From Saccharomycopsis phalli (Eukaryota > Ascomycota > Saccharomycetes > Ascoideales > Saccharomycopsidaceae), in assembly GCA_020342235.1 (NCBI GenBank), contig CP073212.1:1488001-1552000 (forward strand): a DNA stretch of 64,000 bases, in the 5' to 3' direction. The translations under genes were made by a program, and so were the position numbers. Position 1 is the first letter of the stretch; the number at the start of each line of letters is the position of its first letter. Of this stretch, positions 18,634 to 27,665 are shown piece by piece. The notes under the pieces were generated by a model. It had not been told where the DNA came from, did not search any database, and saw only the letters and a program-made list of their open reading frames with translations.

Positions 18634-21309
18634 TTAAATATCAATATTACGAATCTCTTGAATCTCTTGAATCGCCTTGGCTCGAGTATCGCTCGTTGCA
18701 AAAATCGCCTTGATAAGCTGTATCAACTCCTCAGTCTCCACATTGTAAAACTCCCCGTTGTAAAAACTCTCCATGATAGACGCCAAATGGCCAGCAACAA
18801 TCGTCCGAAAGTTTTCAAGCTTGTGGTAGTTTGTCGTACTCTTCTTCACGGTGCTTGCGTCACTGAAAAGATCCACCAAAGCCAACATTCCGCCCATGAT
18901 CCGCCCCAAAACCTCGCTGTCGTCTTCCGAAATCAGCTGGATATGAAGCACGTCGTTGATAATCAACTGGTAGAACTCATCAAGAAAGTTTGTCACCACC
19001 TTGTGCCGGAGGTCGCTTGCTAAACTCGTAAAGCCCGAGAAGAACATCTCCTTAAACTTGAACTCCAACTGCGTGAGCGTCAAGTCGACATTGGCATGCG
19101 GCAAATCCACAAAGTTCTGGAACTTGCGGTAGATTGCCAAAAACGAGATCTTCTCGCGGTTCACAATGTCGGTCAAGAAGTCCTCGATCCGCTGGTCAAA
19201 CAACCGGTCCAGCAGAAGCAACCCACGCGCGGTAAGACGTGCCTTCAAGGCATTGTTCAAGTAGTATATGTCGTTGTAAAACACATACCCCGAGTCGTAC
19301 TTTGCATACCCACCAATCATGTGGTAGATGTTCATGAGCTTCGTCACACATTCCACGGCATATTCGCCATCCAACCCGGTCAAAAACCCATCAATGATCC
19401 GGAACACGCCCTCCGGTATTCTTGTCGACTTGTAATGGCTCTCGCTCTTGTCAACCACCTTGGCAACCTCCTCGTCGCCCCACCCCCAGTCCTCCAAATC
19501 GTCGTCATCTCCACTTAGATCCACGTCGAGATCATCGCCCCAGCCGTCCTCTGTGTCATCATCATTCCACAGCCAGTCGTTCAGCGAGTATCGCTGCGAC
19601 ATCCGCTTCGAGATCCGCCGCGAAGCCGGCCGGAGACTCTCGGTGGTGCTGCTACTATCCACCGATGCATCGTCGGTCTTTTGCACGGAAATCCGCTTCG
19701 AGAACCGCTTCCGGTCGTCGTTTGGCTTCCGGTCCATGGACGGGAACCGCCCGTGGCCAGGGCTGAAGGGCGATATTGGCGTCACGGGAGAAATTGGCGA
19801 AGTCACCTCGTTTTTCCCCACCAACGCGTCCAATGCCGACTGGTTGTACGACGGGTCGCGCTCTTTGTACGACGGGTCGCGTTCTTGGTGCGACAGGTCG
19901 CCTGGAAGGTTCGCCCCAAGACTGAGCCCCATCACCGAGCTGCGGTTCTTTCTCCGGTTCACAAAGCTGTCGAGCTTGTGGTCAATCGACTCTGGCTGCT
20001 CCAGAATCAGCTTCATGAACGACACGCTCGACGTCTTACGGTGGTGCTTCTTTATGTCCAACGGAACGTCGGCCTCGGGCTTGCGCACCACCAACTCATG
20101 GAAAATCAAGTCGTGGGTGTCGTACTCATGGAGGTACTGCTTCATTTCATTCGTCACCTGGTTCAACTGTTTGCTCACATAAAAGTCTCGCAAGCACTTT
20201 TCGTTCTTCTCCCACAACCCCTGACTCTCGTGGCTCAAATACCCCGCGTTGTTGGTGTTGGCGTCCTGCAAGTTGAACATGTCAAAGTCCTTCTTTCCCA
20301 CCAACTTCGTCGCAACAAGCAAGCAGATCACCTGGAGCACCTGCACCACGTCGGCGCGGCTCGCCTTGCCGGTATAAAAGCCCGTGACCTTCTCAAAGAT
20401 GCTCTTGCTCATGCGATCCGCAAGCGTCTGGCTCACCTTGGACACATAGTTGTTGCGGACCTCGTACTGTAAAAACCCGGGCAACGACTCGTAAAACCCA
20501 ATAAACTGCCCAGCCGACTGGATGGCATCGCCCTCGCCTTGCTGAAGCACGATTTCGTCGGCCGAGTCGCGCATGCCGATTCCCCCTGCCACGATCTGAT
20601 TCACAGCTAGAAGCGCGTCCACAAGATGAGCCGCAAACCCAGGGTTCTTGCTCTTGGCGCCGCTCTCTCTGACATGGTCAAAGAATTCGCTGGCGTCCAG
20701 CTCGTCGCCGTTGACGGCCACTTTCTTCTTGACAACCACCCGGTGTGGCTCAACAAGCACAAACTCCCGGGCCAAAAGAGCGAGCTGCTTCGAATACGCT
20801 TGGCAAAATTCGTCTAGTTTAGTCTCAAGAGCCCGCACAATGGTCACCTTGCTGGCGTAATCAGTGCCAGTAGCCGGGGCCAAGTCCAAGTCAATGGACG
20901 CCAATTTCTCGGGCGAAATCGCGGAAAACGAGCCGGGCACAGAAACAGGCTCTGGGAGCGCAGCGGCAGCATCTCTAGCCAACTGATCTGCCTCCAACTG
21001 GCTGTGTCCGTTGATGTATGCCTTTAAGTCCAGCAACTTTTCGTCGAGTTTCTGGAGATTGAACGCAACCAGGGGGTACTGCCCAACAAACTGCTGCTCA
21101 AGTGCAAATGTGAGCTCCTTGACAAGACTGTAGACCACCCAGACCTTGTTTAAAAGCGTGAGCTGCACTGCCTTGGTTTCTGGATCGAGTGGGGCTTCAG
21201 GTGGCACTTCCACCAGCGATTCGGTCTGCTGAGCAGCCCGCCGGTCCAAATCGACGATCTCCGAGTCGACCAGCGTAAGCAACAACTGACAATTTTCAAT
21301 CAACGTCAT
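18634..21309 (-). CDS. DSL1: Dsl1-complex tethering subunit (ZW10-related)
   Basis: This 891-residue subunit belongs to the Dsl1 complex, which captures COPI vesicles at the ER and contacts ER SNAREs. Most of the chain is alpha-helical with no catalytic motif. The diagnostic part is an acidic, tryptophan-bearing loop at about residues 578-614 (NDWLWNDDDTEDGWGDD, then LEDWGWGDEE), the 'lasso' that binds coatomer. It sits between the N-terminal and C-terminal helical modules as in yeast Dsl1. A Ser/Pro/Lys-rich disordered stretch (about 425-575) precedes it and contains duplicated ERDPSY peptides. It is longer than S. cerevisiae Dsl1 (754). S. cerevisiae DSL1 is close to ATX1 and LTO1, as here. 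It is divergent from AYR1. Confidence 0.82.
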   Translation of the reverse strand: MTLIENCQLLLTLVDSEIVDLDRRAAQQTESLVEVPPEAPLDPETKAVQLTLLNKVWVVYSLVKELTFALEQQFVGQYPLVAFNLQKLDEKLLDLKAYINGHSQLEADQLARDAAAALPEPVSVPGSFSAISPEKLASIDLDLAPATGTDYASKVTIVRALETKLDEFCQAYSKQLALLAREFVLVEPHRVVVKKKVAVNGDELDASEFFDHVRESGAKSKNPGFAAHLVDALLAVNQIVAGGIGMRDSADEIVLQQGEGDAIQSAGQFIGFYESLPGFLQYEVRNNYVSKVSQTLADRMSKSIFEKVTGFYTGKASRADVVQVLQVICLLVATKLVGKKDFDMFNLQDANTNNAGYLSHESQGLWEKNEKCLRDFYVSKQLNQVTNEMKQYLHEYDTHDLIFHELVVRKPEADVPLDIKKHHRKTSSVSFMKLILEQPESIDHKLDSFVNRRKNRSSVMGLSLGANLPGDLSHQERDPSYKERDPSYNQSALDALVGKNEVTSPISPVTPISPFSPGHGRFPSMDRKPNDDRKRFSKRISVQKTDDASVDSSSTTESLRPASRRISKRMSQRYSLNDWLWNDDDTEDGWGDDLDVDLSGDDDDLEDWGWGDEEVAKVVDKSESHYKSTRIPEGVFRIIDGFLTGLDGEYAVECVTKLMNIYHMIGGYAKYDSGYVFYNDIYYLNNALKARLTARGLLLLDRLFDQRIEDFLTDIVNREKISFLAIYRKFQNFVDLPHANVDLTLTQLEFKFKEMFFSGFTSLASDLRHKVVTNFLDEFYQLIINDVLHIQLISEDDSEVLGRIMGGMLALVDLFSDASTVKKSTTNYHKLENFRTIVAGHLASIMESFYNGEFYNVETEELIQLIKAIFATSDTRAKAIQEIQEIRNIDI

Positions 21310-21354
21310 GGTCCAACTTCACCAGGTCACCGCGCACTCGTGGACTGGTACCAT

Positions 21355-21360
21355 CACGTG
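21355..21360. promoter_or_regulatory. CACGTG box, DSL1 / AYR1 promoter
   Basis: ATCACGTGAC lies midway in the 100 bp divergent promoter. A TATATATAA run (21402-21410) abuts the AYR1 start codon. Confidence 0.55.
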
Positions 21361-21409
21361 ACTGCGGGTCCGATCAAGATCCCCTGGATTGCGGGTCTGG
21401 GTATATATA

Positions 21410-22264
21410 ATGACCCTGGTAGTTGTAGTCACTGGGGCTTCTTCTGGGATTGGATATGCCACGACGGCCGAGTTTGCGTCACGTGGATACATAGTGTATG
21501 CTGCTGCGAGACGATTGGCGCCAATGGAGCCTTTGAAGGCAAAGTACCCTGAGTTGGTGACCTTGGTCGAGTGCGACGTCACCAAGTTGGACGACGTCAT
21601 ACGGTTGAGAGACTTGGTCGAGAAGGAGCACGGCAAGTTGGATATCTTGTTCAACAACGCAGGAAGCTCGTGTACCTTCCCAACAACCGATGTCACTGAC
21701 GAGGCTGCTTTGCAGTGCTTCAGTGTCAATGTCCTCGCGCCAATCAGGTTGACCCGCGAGTTCTCGCAGCTTGTCATCAAGGCCAAGGGAACAATTGCCT
21801 TCACAGGCTCGATTGCTGGGTATGTTCCGTTCCCGTTTGCGTCAGTGTACTCGTCAACCAAGGCTGCGATCCACCAGTATGCGCAGGTTCTCCACTTGGA
21901 AATGCGGCTTTTCGACGTCAAGGTGTTGAACATTGTCACCGGAGGTGTTTCCACCAACATTGCCGACAAGCGGCCGTTGCCTGAGGGCTCGCTTTTTGAC
22001 ACGGTTTCCGGCCGTGCTGCTTTTGATGCGCGTCGGAAAATGTCAGCCAACAACCAACCGCAGGCTGCTGAGGACTTTGCGTACCAGATTGTGAACGACA
22101 TGATCGGCTCCAAGACACGGGTGTTTTCGGTTTTCCGGGGAACTGGCTGGTTTTTGCCTGCGCTTATCCGTATAGTACCTACATGTTTGGTTGAGTATGT
22201 CTTGTCACTTAAGTTTAAGTTGTTTGCCGTGAGGGATGCTCTTCGAAAGAAGAAGACTGTTTGA
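21410..22264 (+). CDS. AYR1: 1-acyl-DHAP reductase, short-chain dehydrogenase
   Basis: This 284-residue SDR enzyme reduces 1-acyl-dihydroxyacetone phosphate to lysophosphatidate with NADPH, in the ER and on lipid droplets, and has reported triglyceride lipase activity in yeast. The nucleotide-binding TGASSGIG is at residues 8-15, NNAG at 82-85, and the catalytic Ser134, Tyr147 and Lys151 (YSSTK) are all present. The Ayr1-type segments SSCTFP, TGGVSTNIADKRPLPE and the basic tail (RKKKTV) are conserved. The C-terminal hydrophobic stretch GWFLPALIRIVPTCLVEYVL is likely the membrane anchor. The ATG chosen is the first in frame; the only upstream candidate is a TTG. Confidence 0.93.
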   Translation: MTLVVVVTGASSGIGYATTAEFASRGYIVYAAARRLAPMEPLKAKYPELVTLVECDVTKLDDVIRLRDLVEKEHGKLDILFNNAGSSCTFPTTDVTDEAALQCFSVNVLAPIRLTREFSQLVIKAKGTIAFTGSIAGYVPFPFASVYSSTKAAIHQYAQVLHLEMRLFDVKVLNIVTGGVSTNIADKRPLPEGSLFDTVSGRAAFDARRKMSANNQPQAAEDFAYQIVNDMIGSKTRVFSVFRGTGWFLPALIRIVPTCLVEYVLSLKFKLFAVRDALRKKKTV

Positions 22265-22324
22265 GTTTTAGAGTGGGAGTTGTATGGAATTCTGTATAGA
22301 GAGTTGTAAGGAATTCCTTGGTGA

Positions 22325-22400
22325 ATTGAGCGAATGTCTGATGTGTGATTTGGAGCGAATGTCTGATGTGTGATTTGGAGCGAATGTCTGATGTGTGATT
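22325..22400. repeat. tandem repeat, 25 bp unit, 3 identical copies
   Basis: GAGCGAATGTCTGATGTGTG followed by ATTTG is repeated three times without change. A GAGTG-type simple array follows. Confidence 0.92.
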
Positions 22401-22744
22401 TGGTTTTATATATAAATATATGCGTGAGTGGAGTGGAGTGAGTAGAGTGAGTGGAGTGGAGTGAGTAGAGTGAGTGGAGTGAGTGAAGTGGAGTGTATAA
22501 GTATAAGTGGGAGTGTAACAGTGTTTTGTAATCCAGAAAAGAAGCACGAAACAAACAAAAGAAAGAATTATAAAACAAAGGTACAATACATGTTATTATA
22601 AACCTCTACTTGCTCACAAGACCAATCCCTTTCTATCGCTACTTCGGCTCTTACCTTGGACATGAGCTGTCTACATTGCCCAGATTGATATCCAACTGAC
22701 CCGATCTATTACATAATTACAGCAGGTGGACCTTTGCCTATTTC

Positions 22745-22795
22745 ATGCAGGCATCTATTTACCAACTTGTATCTTAGTCACTATGTTGCACCTAC
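22745..22795. mobile_element. LTR-like scrap
   Basis: ACCAACTTGTATCTTAGTCA then CTATGTTGCA matches the right end of 9141-9386 and of 15255-15330. It is probably the 3' end of an old LTR. Confidence 0.35.
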
Positions 22796-22872
22796 AGATT
22801 AACCAAACCAAGGCTGGTCAAACGTCAATATGCATAGAAATCCTGTAACTAGGTTATTAAAACCTAGCAATA

Positions 22873-22967
22873 CAATGCAAATATCATAGCAACGGTTCCA
22901 ATGTAAATTTCATAGCAACGATTCCAATGTAAATTTCATAGCAACGGTTCCAATGCAAATTTCATGG
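22873..22967. repeat. minisatellite, 26 bp unit, ~3.6 copies
   Basis: The unit is CAATGTAAATTTCATAGCAA followed by CGGTTC, with only single-base differences between copies. Confidence 0.9.
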
Positions 22968-23047
22968 AATACTCCAAATCAACTACAGACAGCCCCAAGC
23001 ACCGTCACCGGTACAGCGCATATCCAGAACTTGCCATCACTTTGACA

Positions 23048-23452
23048 CTACCACTCAGTCTCTGCACTGTTGATTGTGCCGCTGATTTTACTAATCAACT
23101 CGTCCACAACCTTCAACTTGGGGACATCAGAGTTCTTGGTCATGCCGTTGATCATCAACCAGTTGCGTGCCGTCTTGATTAATTTCTCCAACTTGTCAAT
23201 CGACTTCTGGTCGTTGCCACATATTTCGTCCGGCCTGATATCGTCCAACGTCAATTTGCCCTTGTGAGGCTTGTCTTTTAATCCGGATAGTAGCCCAATG
23301 AGGATGCCGACCAAAAGCAAGCGCTGGTAGCCAGTTTGGATTCCCAATTGGATTCCTGATCTCCGGGACTCGGACTCAATGTCACGAGCACCTTCCTCAA
23401 AGCCTTCTTGGTAAAACTGTTCCTCCAATGAGAGAAGCTGGTCGAGGTCCAT
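23048..23452 (-). CDS. LTO1: Lto1, adaptor of the Yae1-Lto1 Fe-S complex
   Basis: This 134-residue protein has the deca-GX3 pattern of the Yae1/Lto1 family: EEGFEEGARD at residues 16-24 and regularly spaced glycines (G33, G37, G41, then VGILIGLLSG). The chain ends in Trp (TEW), the C-terminal residue that Lto1 presents to the cytosolic Fe-S targeting complex. In S. cerevisiae Yae1-Lto1 delivers a cluster to Rli1, needed for ribosome recycling. Length matches the family. S. cerevisiae LTO1 lies between ATX1 and ORC5, both in this window. The ATG sits in an ACC context. Confidence 0.85.
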   Translation of the reverse strand: MDLDQLLSLEEQFYQEGFEEGARDIESESRRSGIQLGIQTGYQRLLLVGILIGLLSGLKDKPHKGKLTLDDIRPDEICGNDQKSIDKLEKLIKTARNWLMINGMTKNSDVPKLKVVDELISKISGTINSAETEW

Positions 23453-24196
23453 GGTAAGATTTTCGGATTACGTAAGTTGTATGACGTAGGGCGAGTGGAG
23501 TGAGTTGAATGGGCTAGATAGAGTGGAGTAGACTAGATAGGGTAGAATAGAGTAGAGTGAGTGAGTAGAGTAGAGTGGGTGAGTGAGTAGATAAGAGAAG
23601 AGTAGTATAGAATATGGAATAGAGAGTATATAAATGGAAAATAACATAGTGTACATGTACATTGGAAAGAGTGCCAAGAAATTAGTTGAGCTGTAGCCAA
23701 CTCCAGTGGGTACAGGCCGACCATTAGTACTCTGATTAATGGCATTAAAATGGCAAGAATTGTACAACGACTTACAATGATATCATAAAGCCAAGCAAAT
23801 GATATTTGGCAGTCGGTGATCTACTGGGATGCCATCTTGTCATTGCTCCACCAGGAGCAACATCTGTAGCATGGTCTGAATAAAGCAATTGGCCACGGAT
23901 ATTGGCCAAAGCAGTTAGTAAGACCACCAGATGAGACGAATTATACCTGCACTGTAGAGACTGCCAATGTAGGACATTACAATGTACCTAAGGATTGCAT
24001 ATAGGCCACTACAGAGAGCCAAACCGACACAAGAGCAAGTGAGGCGTACCAGTTATAGACAAAAAGCTGAGCATTACAAAACACGATTATAGCTGGTGGG
24101 AAGCGTAGGACTAGCGTACGCTAGTGCCGGGCATGTGGCCTGCACGTGACCGGAAGTGGGTGAAATATCAGACATGTAGATCCACAGTCACAGGCG
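23453..24196. other. divergent intergenic region, LTO1 / WD protein
   Basis: No gene is visible. A GAGTAGAGTG simple-sequence run spans about 23490-23630. An E-box lies near the right end (24143). The rest is unremarkable. Confidence 0.75.
24143..24148. promoter_or_regulatory. CACGTG box upstream of WD-repeat gene
   Basis: TGCACGTGACC lies 49 bp before the start codon. Confidence 0.5.
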
Positions 24197-25633
24197 ATGG
24201 AGGCCCGAAACTTTCCTATGGCCGACGCTGCGGTTGAGAACGAGCATGAGGCCGTTTTCGAGCACGAGCGGGCGGAGTTTGTGCAGCTGGGCGAGATCAG
24301 TGCCCATTCCGAGCTAACCAACGACTTGTGCCGGTATCTAGAGCAGCTTCTTGCTGGGCAGCGGAGCAAGAAGAAACCCGGCGTGGTGTCGCCGTTCAGC
24401 CGCGTGCTGCGGGCCGTCGAGTCGAACTTCTCTGGCGAACGAGACACACTGACCGTGACTCCAGCTGACGTGGGTGGGACCGTGGACCACCAGGGGATTG
24501 TGTGGGACACGGGCACAAGGCAGCTTGTGGCGGAATGGCGCCAGAGGCACTTGCGGAACTACTCGAACGTGTTGTGGCTGTATGTGAGTGCCAGGGACAC
24601 CGTTACCCTCGTCCAGTACGGCCGGACCATGTTCGAGTTCATGCGGTATTTCCGCAGCACCCAGCCGTACCTCGTGCACTTCCAGCTCCGCAACTTGATG
24701 CAGGCCGTCGACCGGACCCTGGTGGTGGTCAGCGACCACGGTTGCTCTGGGTTTGAGGTCCGGCTCTTGAACCCCGAGACCGGCTGCCTGCGGGTTCTCA
24801 TGGACCCCCGGAAGCTCCACAACTCCTTCAGCACCGACATCAAGGTGTCGACGCTTGCAGCGAACCTGCGGCTTGTCGTCGCCGGCTCCTACACGGGCGA
24901 CTGCCTCTTGTACAACATGGCCACCGACTCGGTGTACCAGGACGTGCTCACGTCCAGCGACAACGGCATCACAAACTACATCGCCATTGGCAGCAGCTCG
25001 GTGTGGTTTGCCAGTAACGACTGCCACCTCCGCGAATTGCAGCTCTCATGCCCCAAAATCACGGCCCACAGGTTCCCCTTTGCCCTCAACTGCCTCGCGC
25101 TTTCCCCGACAGATCCCCGCCTTCAGCTTCTTGTCGGCGACTGCCCCGACGCCTACGTGGTTGATACCCGCGTCTCCCATACCCGACCGATGGTCACCAT
25201 CCGCCAGCACTTTGACTACAGCTTCTCGTGCGACTGGTCGCGGTTCGACGACCGCTTTCTTGCCACAGGGAACCAAGATGGTACCGTCGCGGTGCACGAC
25301 TTGCGCAGGCCCCAGGAACAGTACAAGTGCTATGGAAGCTGCCAGAGCCACTTGAACAAGAACAACAGCAGCATCCGCAACGTGCGCTTCAGCGCCCAGA
25401 GGAACCTCTTGTGCTTCTCAGAGACGATTGACAACGTCAACATCGTCGACTTGGCCGACGACCGCGGCCAGAATATTAGTTTGTTTGGTAAAGTCGCGGG
25501 GCTTTCGCTCACCACCAGCGACGACGGAGACGGCGAGACGTTGACTGTGGGTGTTAGTGATGCCTCTGTGGGTGGGATATTACAGTACAGGCTTGAGAGT
25601 CCCATGAAATGCTTGGATTTTGATTTTTTTTAG
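24197..25633 (+). CDS. WD-repeat protein with DUF2415-type segment
   Basis: The protein has 478 residues. After a ~90-residue leader a WD40-like propeller begins at GGTVDHQGIVWDTGTRQLVAEWR. Clearer blades are LSPTDPRLQLLVGDCPDAYVVDTR and FDDRFLATGNQDGTVAVHDLR. Near the end, SSIRNVRFSAQRNLLCFSE, then NVNIVDLADD and ISLFGKVAGLSL follow the layout of DUF2415, a segment found in fungal WD proteins of unknown function (for example S. pombe SPBC2A9.03, from memory). I know of no biochemical role. Codon use is notably GC3-rich (many TCG, CTC and CGC), compared with the AT-rich flanks. A second in-frame ATG (codon 8) could also start translation. Confidence 0.72.
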   Translation: MEARNFPMADAAVENEHEAVFEHERAEFVQLGEISAHSELTNDLCRYLEQLLAGQRSKKKPGVVSPFSRVLRAVESNFSGERDTLTVTPADVGGTVDHQGIVWDTGTRQLVAEWRQRHLRNYSNVLWLYVSARDTVTLVQYGRTMFEFMRYFRSTQPYLVHFQLRNLMQAVDRTLVVVSDHGCSGFEVRLLNPETGCLRVLMDPRKLHNSFSTDIKVSTLAANLRLVVAGSYTGDCLLYNMATDSVYQDVLTSSDNGITNYIAIGSSSVWFASNDCHLRELQLSCPKITAHRFPFALNCLALSPTDPRLQLLVGDCPDAYVVDTRVSHTRPMVTIRQHFDYSFSCDWSRFDDRFLATGNQDGTVAVHDLRRPQEQYKCYGSCQSHLNKNNSSIRNVRFSAQRNLLCFSETIDNVNIVDLADDRGQNISLFGKVAGLSLTTSDDGDGETLTVGVSDASVGGILQYRLESPMKCLDFDFF

Positions 25634-25689
25634 GTAGGTAATGGATGGTTGGGTGTATGTACGAGTAGTGAGGGAGAGTAATGAGGAGG

Positions 25690-25925
25690 GGAGTTTGGGA
25701 GAGTAGGTTGGGATGACAGTAGTTTAGGATGATAGTAGTTTGGGATGACAGTAGTTTGGGATGGCAGTAGTTTGGGATGACAGTAGTTTGGGAGAGTGGT
25801 TTGGGGGAGAGTTTAGGAGAGTGGCTTAGGAGGAAAGTAATTTAGGATTAAAGTAGTTTGGGAGAGTAGCCTGGGAAGAGTAGCCTGGGAAGAGTGTAGT
25901 TTAGGAGGAGTGCCTAGGATGTGTA
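25690..25925. repeat. minisatellite, ~17 bp unit
   Basis: The run from 25715 has five copies of GATGACAGTAGTTTGGG with few changes. More degenerate AGAGT(G/A)GTTTGGGA-like units run on to about 25925. Confidence 0.85.
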
Positions 25926-26304
25926 GTTTAAGATAAAAGTGCAATGTGCTTGGATGAAAGTTAGCGTATACACGACTACAATTTCATAATGTATCGCCAG
26001 TCTCACCTACGCCAGATAACAATTCCGCCATTCCTCGTTATCCCACTTGCTTCCCAATCCGGCACAGTTTAAACATAATCTTCAGCCAAAACTTTCATCT
26101 CAAAAGAAGTTACACAGGAAAGGTAACCAATAAATGGCAAGAGCTAGCTCATTGACTCCAATGAGATCCGGCTCCCGACTCACTACGCCAAGGCTCAATT
26201 CAAGTAACTACTGACAAGTCAAAATTATTACTTTTAGAAGTCCTAGTTGGACCTAAGCAGCACTCAGCAAAATCAGCCAACTACTTAGCGGCCAAAGCTT
26301 AGTT

Positions 26305-26815
26305 TCAAATAAAACAAAGACTTTAATGCAGAGGCTAGCACATCATGCAATAGATGCAAGGATGCCGGGCCACCCACCTTCCACAACTTTTCCAATAATA
26401 ATAATTATTTTGTATTTAGCTATATATTGTCTCTGGCAACGACTTTACCTGCCCGGAACTCTTGCCTTTGAGCCCAAGAGCAGATGTACAAAGAAATTAC
26501 CACTGCTAATCAAGCTCGCGTCTTCAGATAAGGCAAAGCTTGAAAATCTTATAGGATTCTACTCGTCTGTGCTGGACTGGTGGTTTCTCTTTTTACTACA
26601 ACATGTTAGGAAGGCTTGAGTCACATACGACTTAGGGAAATCTCACTGCCCCTCCAATGCCTATTTCTCTACATTTACACCGTCCCTAGTGGGAAGTTTC
26701 ATCTCTGCTGCAGCGTTTTGTTTTGACAACTACATAACTGTCCTTGGTTGTTGACGGCAAAATATAAATCTCCTCAGCCTAGTATAGCTATAGCCTTACA
26801 TAAATATTATTATAT
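26305..26815 (-). repeat. dispersed repeat copy d (longest, inverted)
   Basis: This is the only copy containing both halves plus the central segment with CACTGCCCCTCCAATGCC. Its right half matches 13440-13590, and its reverse complement matches 14748-15005, 17925-18215 and 27310-27440. It contains no open frame that looks coding and no obvious terminal inverted repeats. Confidence 0.78.
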
Positions 26816-26880
26816 TGTCTCTTTCCTTCGCTCCATTCGCCTGCATCTTCGGCCAGACATTCCTGCATCATGCAGCATTT

Positions 26881-26886
26881 CACGTG
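26881..26886. promoter_or_regulatory. CACGTG box upstream of ATX1
   Basis: TTCACGTGACAC lies 43 bp upstream of the start codon. Confidence 0.55.
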
Positions 26887-26928
26887 ACACACACTACCAG
26901 GAATTCAATTTGTCATCTTTATCCAACA

Positions 26929-27141
26929 ATGGCACAATATCAGTTCAACGTGAAAATGACCTGTGGTGGATGCTCCGGCGCCGTCACCAGGGCCCTTAAT
27001 AAGCTCCAGGGTGTCGAGAAAGTTGACGCCAATTTGGACACCCAGCTTGTCGACGTAACTGCAAATGGCGTGGACTACGACACTGTGCTTGCCGCCATCA
27101 AGAAAACAGGCAAAGAGGTTATTAGCGGAAAGACGGTATAG
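26929..27141 (+). CDS. ATX1: copper metallochaperone Atx1
   Basis: This 70-residue cytosolic chaperone hands Cu(I) to the Golgi P-type ATPase Ccc2, which loads Fet3. The copper site MTCGGC is at residues 10-15, and Lys at ~61 (KKTGKEV) matches the residue that steadies Cu(I) in Atx1. The ferredoxin-like beta-alpha-beta-beta-alpha-beta pattern is complete: YQFNVKM, GAVTRALNKL, VEKVDANLD, LVDVTA, TVLAAIKKTG, KEVISG. Upstream in-frame ATG at 26815 would add 38 residues unlike the family, overlapping the repeat edge. Inverted repeat copies lie on both sides. S. cerevisiae ATX1 neighbours DSL1 and LTO1. Confidence 0.95.
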   Translation: MAQYQFNVKMTCGGCSGAVTRALNKLQGVEKVDANLDTQLVDVTANGVDYDTVLAAIKKTGKEVISGKTV

Positions 27142-27309
27142 AAAGTTTGGCTGTTGTGTTGGATGTCATGGCTGTGCCATTTTATGGGTCAATAGTTGAA
27201 TTGAGATAGTCTACAGTGTGTAGCGAACTGTTTATTATACTTCGTATTTCCTTAATCTTATCGTATCGTTTATTTTATCCAGTCCCATATTATCGTTTCC
27301 TATCCTATC

Positions 27310-27440
27310 ATATCGATTTATACTTCACCGTCAACAACCAAGGACGGCTATGTAGTTGGAAGAAAACTCTGCGAGATATTAACTTTCGACTAGAGCTAGT
27401 GACTATGTAAAGTATGGCATTGGAGGGGCAATGAGCTTTT
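27310..27440 (+). repeat. dispersed repeat copy e (partial)
   Basis: TCAACAACCAAGGACGGCTA, then TATGGCATTGGAGGGGCAAT matches the reverse complement of the right half of copy d. With copy d it brackets ATX1 in inverted orientation. Confidence 0.75.
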
Positions 27441-27494
27441 ACCTAGATCTTTATAGGTGACTTGAACCACTCCCAGGGTACTAGCAGGCAGCTC

Positions 27495-27665
27495 TCTCCA
27501 ATACTTTATATCCTATATCATCTTATCTTATCGTATCCTACCATATCCTACCATATCCTACCATATACTATCTTATCCTATCCAGTCATATATATCCTAT
27601 CCAGTCAAATCTATCCTATCTATCTATCCTATCCAGCTACCTATACTATCCATATATCCTATCAT
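27495..27665. repeat. TATCCTATC-type simple repeat
   Basis: The run is made of TATCCTA(T/C)C pentamer/decamer variants with CATATCCTACCATATCCTAC blocks. It has no coding potential. Confidence 0.8.

Larger units (their letters stand above)
22265..23047. other. convergent intergenic region with three repeat types, AYR1 / LTO1
   Basis: No gene is visible. Three blocks are present: a 25 bp tandem repeat, a GAGTG/GAGTA simple array (about 22425-22500) and a 26 bp minisatellite. An LTR-like scrap lies near 22745-22795. Confidence 0.8.
25634..26928. other. intergenic region with minisatellite and dispersed repeat, WD gene / ATX1
   Basis: No gene is visible. A GATGACAGTAGTTTGGG-type minisatellite, then about 350 bp of plain sequence, then the longest copy of the dispersed repeat fill this gap up to the ATX1 promoter. 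Confidence 0.8.
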
